A DNA stretch of 8,643 nucleotides from Actinomycetota bacterium (GTDB lineage Bacteria > Actinomycetota > Acidimicrobiia > Spongiisociales > UBA5794), in the NCBI GenBank assembly GCA_003648875.1, contig QMQC01000056.1, positions 1 through 8,643 of the forward strand, written 5' to 3'. Both the position numbers and the translations under genes were made by a program. The notes under the pieces were generated by a model. That model was not told the DNA's origin and searched no databases. It saw only the letters and a program-made list of their open reading frames with translations. This document shows positions 5,733 through 8,643 of the stretch, piece after piece (the first letter of the stretch is position 1; every line of letters starts with the position of its first letter).

Positions 5733-6686
5733 CTATCTCTGCTCGCGGAAGTACGGGATCGCAAGGGCAGCAGGGGCACCGAGGAATCGAGCTCTCTTGC
5801 CACTGGTGAGCAGGATCATCGCGATGATCGCGAGAACGAATGGAAGCATCGAGAGCAGTGTCGATGGGATGTTGCTCCACGGCTCACCCAAGGTCTGCAG
5901 TGTGAACTGGATACGCTCGGCCGCACCGAACAGATAGGCGGCGAACACCGCTCTTCCCGGTCGCCAACTCGCCAGGATGACCAGGGCGATCGCGATCCAT
6001 CCCGCGGCTCCGATCGGATCATCCTGCCAGGTAGGCACGAGCACGAGCGAGAAGTAGGCACCTCCGAGCCCCGCAAGGGCACCGCCGATGATCACATGGA
6101 TGTAGCGAACACGGGAAACGTTGACGCCTGCCGATTCTGCACTGGCCGGGTCCTCACCGACCGCTCTGAGGGAGAGTCCCATACGGGTGTGGAACAGGTA
6201 GTAGCTCGCGAGACCAGCAACAAGCCATGACGCGTAGACCAAGATGTCATGACCGAAGATCAGTGGTCCCACGATGGGCCATTCAGCGATTCCCCCCGTG
6301 AGGATCGGCTCGAACACCTTCTTCGACGGGTTGCCGACCAAAGGGTCGCTACCCACCCGGCCAAGGAAGCTGGCGAGGCCTATGCCGAAGATGGTGAGCG
6401 CCAATCCCGAGACGATTTGGCTGACGCGTAGCGTGATCGACGTGAATGCATGTATCGCGGAGAAGGCAGCTCCCGCGATGACAGCAACGATCACGCCGAG
6501 CGCGAGACTTTCAGTCGTGAAGGTTGCCCAGAAGCCCGATACCGCCCCAACCAGCATCATCCCCTGGACGCCGAGGTTCAGGATTCCGGCGCGCTCGGTG
6601 ATGATCTCCCCAATCGTCGCAAAGATCAGCGGGGTTCCAAGGCCAATCGCGGCAACGACAGTGAGCATCAGAATAGATTCGTTCAT
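5733..6686 (-). CDS. nupQ: ABC importer permease, NupQ/YufQ (BmpG-type) subunit
   Basis: This 317-residue integral membrane protein is built of many hydrophobic helices. It has the family sequence GEIITERAGILNLGVQGMMLVGA (26-48) and the cytoplasmic coupling region RMGLSLRAVGEDPASAESAGV (168-188), which contacts the ATPase; both are typical of the smaller permease of nucleoside-type BMP importers. GALAGLGGAYFSL (202-214) follows. GAGGAGG seven bases before the ATG is a strong ribosome-binding site. The ATG overlaps the stop of the larger permease gene by four bases, so the two are translationally coupled. Together with the neighbouring permease and ATPase it would form the membrane channel importing nucleosides or a related small molecule; the actual substrate cannot be read from the sequence. 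It is the last gene of the unit, convergent with metX. Confidence 0.88.
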   Translation of the reverse strand: MNESILMLTVVAAIGLGTPLIFATIGEIITERAGILNLGVQGMMLVGAVSGFWATFTTESLALGVIVAVIAGAAFSAIHAFTSITLRVSQIVSGLALTIFGIGLASFLGRVGSDPLVGNPSKKVFEPILTGGIAEWPIVGPLIFGHDILVYASWLVAGLASYYLFHTRMGLSLRAVGEDPASAESAGVNVSRVRYIHVIIGGALAGLGGAYFSLVLVPTWQDDPIGAAGWIAIALVILASWRPGRAVFAAYLFGAAERIQFTLQTLGEPWSNIPSTLLSMLPFVLAIIAMILLTSGKRARFLGAPAALAIPYFREQR

Positions 6687-7792
6687 GCCACCACCTCCTC
6701 GAACTCCGGTGCCTTCTCAGGCTCGGGTCTTCGAATCCGGTTCGCGATGAAGAACTCGCCCGCAACAACGAAAATAAGGATCGCACCCTGGAGCATCGTC
6801 ACGGTTGCTGTCGGCACGCCAATGGACTGCAGGGCAGGACCAGCGTTGTTGAGGGCTCCCATGAGAACGGCAACAGGAATAATGACGATGAGGTGAAGGC
6901 CTGCGAGTGCGGCAACGATGATCCCTGTGAAGCCCAATCCGAGATCGAGCGACCGGGGGTCGAGGGCACCAACAGGGCCGGATACGAAGAGCCCGCCTGC
7001 GAAGCCTGCAAATGCACCTGAGAGGAGGAAGATTCCGAGGACCTTGCGGGCTACCTTGATGCCGCCGTAGCGAGCGGATTCGGCAGAATCGCCAACGATA
7101 CGCACGGCAAAACCCCACCCGGTCTTTCCGATGAGGAACCACGCTGCAACAGCAAGGGCCATCGCAATGAAGATGCCGACATCCAGCCGGTTGAAGAACT
7201 CAGGCAGTCGGGCGGCGTCAGGAATCGGACGACCCGTTGGGAATGTACTCACGGCCGGATCACGCCACGGTGAGGAACTGCCGAAGATCAGGAAGTTCAT
7301 GAAGCTGAGCGCAATGAAGTTCAACATCAGCGTGGTGATGATCTCGTTCGTACCCAGATAGACGCGCGGGATCGCGGCGATGGACGCCCATACCGCTCCT
7401 CCGAGACCACCAGCGATCACGACGGCGGGCAAGGCAACAACAGCCGGAACACCGTCACCGAGCCAGATCGCTATGCCAGCGGCGAAGACCGCACCCATGA
7501 TGAACTGCCCCTCACCGCCGATGTTCCACACGAGCATCTTGAATGCAACGGCTGCAGCAACGCCGGTGAGGATCAGGGGGGTCGCTGAAATGAGCGTCTC
7601 GCTGAATCCTCGTGCCGATCCGAATGCCGAATCGACCATCTTTGCGTAGACCTCGAACGGATTCTCCCCCGTGATTCCAAGGAACACCGCTCCAACCACC
7701 AGCGCAGCGATCACGGAAAGGACGGGTACCAGAAGCTTGAGTCGCCACGAGGCAAGTCCCCGAGGTTCAATGATGAATCGGCGTGTAGCCAT
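6683..7792 (-). CDS. nupP: ABC importer permease, NupP/YufP (BmpF-type) subunit
   Basis: This 369-residue membrane protein starts with a short positively charged N-terminus followed by a helix near residues 19-40. Landmarks of the larger permease of NupOPQ/BmpDEFG importers are WNIGGEGQFIMGA (89-101), the GTNEIITTLMLNFIA segment (147-161), and the coupling region GWGFAVRIVGDSAESARYGGI (225-245), which resembles the corresponding part of its partner permease. The C-terminal tail after NRIRRPEP is charged and cytoplasmic. Its ATG overlaps the ATPase stop by one base (TGATG) and GAAGG lies a short distance upstream; its own stop overlaps the next permease start. The order ATPase, large permease, small permease is the usual one for this family. 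Confidence 0.88.
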   Translation of the reverse strand: MATRRFIIEPRGLASWRLKLLVPVLSVIAALVVGAVFLGITGENPFEVYAKMVDSAFGSARGFSETLISATPLILTGVAAAVAFKMLVWNIGGEGQFIMGAVFAAGIAIWLGDGVPAVVALPAVVIAGGLGGAVWASIAAIPRVYLGTNEIITTLMLNFIALSFMNFLIFGSSSPWRDPAVSTFPTGRPIPDAARLPEFFNRLDVGIFIAMALAVAAWFLIGKTGWGFAVRIVGDSAESARYGGIKVARKVLGIFLLSGAFAGFAGGLFVSGPVGALDPRSLDLGLGFTGIIVAALAGLHLIVIIPVAVLMGALNNAGPALQSIGVPTATVTMLQGAILIFVVAGEFFIANRIRRPEPEKAPEFEEVVA

Positions 7793-8643
7793 CAGCTCGC
7801 CTTCTCGCGTTGGCCTGACATCAACAGACCGAGCCGTTCGGCTGTTGCCTCCTCGGTTGGCATCTGCCCGACGATCTCGCCCTCGTAGATGACGAGGAGC
7901 CTGTCGGAAAGCGCCATCAATTCGTCAAGGTCCTCAGAGATCAGCAGCACCCCCACCCCCTTCTTGCGCTCCTCGAGGACCTGCCTTCGCACGGCCTGCA
8001 TCGCGCCAACGTCGAGGCCCCGAGTCGGTGAGCGAAGAATGATCAGCTTGGGCTGAGTCTCGACCTCCCTGGCGACGAGTGCCTTCTGGAGGTTCCCACC
8101 CGAGAGCAGTCGAATCGGAAGGCCGGGGCGAACGCCACGAATGTCGTACTGCTCGATCTGTCGTGCGCCCTCATCACGGAACGCCGAGGCTACGAGGCGT
8201 CGACCTCTCGAGTACGGTGACCGGCGGAAAGCCTTGAGCGCCAGGTTCTCCTCGGTCGTGAGGCCTGGCGACAGGCCCATACCCAGACGGCTCTGGGGCA
8301 CGTATGCGAACCCGAGATTGATCCTTCCGAGTACCGAGACCTTCGTCACATCGGCACCGTCCAGTTCTATCGTGCCGCTCGTCAGCTGCCTCAGACCTAC
8401 GAGGCCCTGAGCTAGTTCGCGCTGTCCGTTGCCGGACACGCCGGCGATGCCGACGACCTCGCCGCTGCGCACCTCCAGCGACATCCCACGTACGGCCTCG
8501 AGACCGCGGTCACTGAGCACGCTGATGTCTGTTGCCTTCAACACAACCGGCCCGAAATCGACCTGTGCTTCGCGTTCGGGGAGTACGAGGTCCCTGCCAA
8601 CCATCATGCGAGCAAGTTCAGCCGTATCGGCTTCCGCCGTGGC
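7792..8643 (-). CDS. nupO: ABC importer tandem ATPase, NupO/YufO type, C-terminal half only
   Basis: The frame is open from the TGA at 7794-7792 to the window end, giving 283 residues with no start visible; an internal ATG at 8607 is not the real start. The first visible residues, ending ELARMMVGRDL, are the linker after the first nucleotide-binding domain, and the second domain follows. It has a degenerate Walker A, GVSGNGQR (68-75, Gln instead of the catalytic Lys), the signature LSGGNLQK (180-187), a Walker B region LIILRSPTRGLDVGA (200-214) and SEDLDE in place of the switch His (236-241). Degenerate second domains are normal in the RbsA/MglA/NupO-type tandem ATPases, where the first domain carries most of the hydrolysis. 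The full protein is probably about 500 residues. It would energise the two downstream permeases. A simple sugar importer ATPase is the alternative, but the permease types favour NupO. Confidence 0.88.
   Translation of the reverse strand, partial: ATAEADTAELARMMVGRDLVLPEREAQVDFGPVVLKATDISVLSDRGLEAVRGMSLEVRSGEVVGIAGVSGNGQRELAQGLVGLRQLTSGTIELDGADVTKVSVLGRINLGFAYVPQSRLGMGLSPGLTTEENLALKAFRRSPYSRGRRLVASAFRDEGARQIEQYDIRGVRPGLPIRLLSGGNLQKALVAREVETQPKLIILRSPTRGLDVGAMQAVRRQVLEERKKGVGVLLISEDLDELMALSDRLLVIYEGEIVGQMPTEEATAERLGLLMSGQREKAS

Noticed and set aside
7792..8643. Loss of the Walker A lysine in the ATPase as a sign of an inactive transporter
   Set aside because: The second domain of RbsA/MglA/NupO-type tandem ATPases commonly carries GNGQ in place of the catalytic motif. 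The first domain lies outside the window.

Overview
The window looks like a chromosomal segment of a fairly high-GC bacterium, most likely an actinobacterium (Actinomycetota, possibly an Acidimicrobiia-like lineage). That placement is an inference from base composition, from the protein styles, and from a leader peptide that starts almost at its promoter's expected transcription start. No rRNA, tRNA, CRISPR array, phage or intact insertion sequence was found.

Layout. Positions 1-747 (minus) hold a YafJ-type class II glutamine amidotransferase cut by the left edge. Positions 857-1447 (minus) encode a small unrecognised lipoprotein that probably uses a CTG start. Positions 1549-2193 (plus) encode a phosphoribosyltransferase, divergent from the lipoprotein. 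Positions 2194-3079 carry no intact gene. They contain an inverted-repeat element, a strong hairpin, and a decayed minus-strand remnant (2614-3010) in which the start of a sensor-kinase-like protein is joined out of frame to the end of a blue-copper (cupredoxin) protein.

The central region, 3042-5632 (plus), is a methionine-biosynthesis operon. A near-consensus promoter drives a 22-codon leader peptide rich in Met and Cys codons. This is followed by what reads as a complete ribosome-mediated transcription attenuator (alternative 1:2, 2:3 and 3:4 hairpins, the last with a GCAA tetraloop and a U-tract). Then come metY (O-acetylhomoserine sulfhydrylase) and metX (homoserine O-acetyltransferase), overlapping by four bases. 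MetX would make O-acetylhomoserine and MetY would convert it with sulfide to homocysteine. The leader would couple their transcription to the supply of charged Met-tRNA and probably Cys-tRNA. This regulatory element is the most interesting item in the window.

Positions 5733-8643 (minus, convergent with metYX) hold a BmpDEFG/NupOPQ-type ABC importer: two permeases and the C-terminal half of the tandem ATPase, which runs off the right edge. The genes overlap or abut and form one operon. Its substrate-binding lipoprotein is not in the window. The family mostly imports nucleosides.
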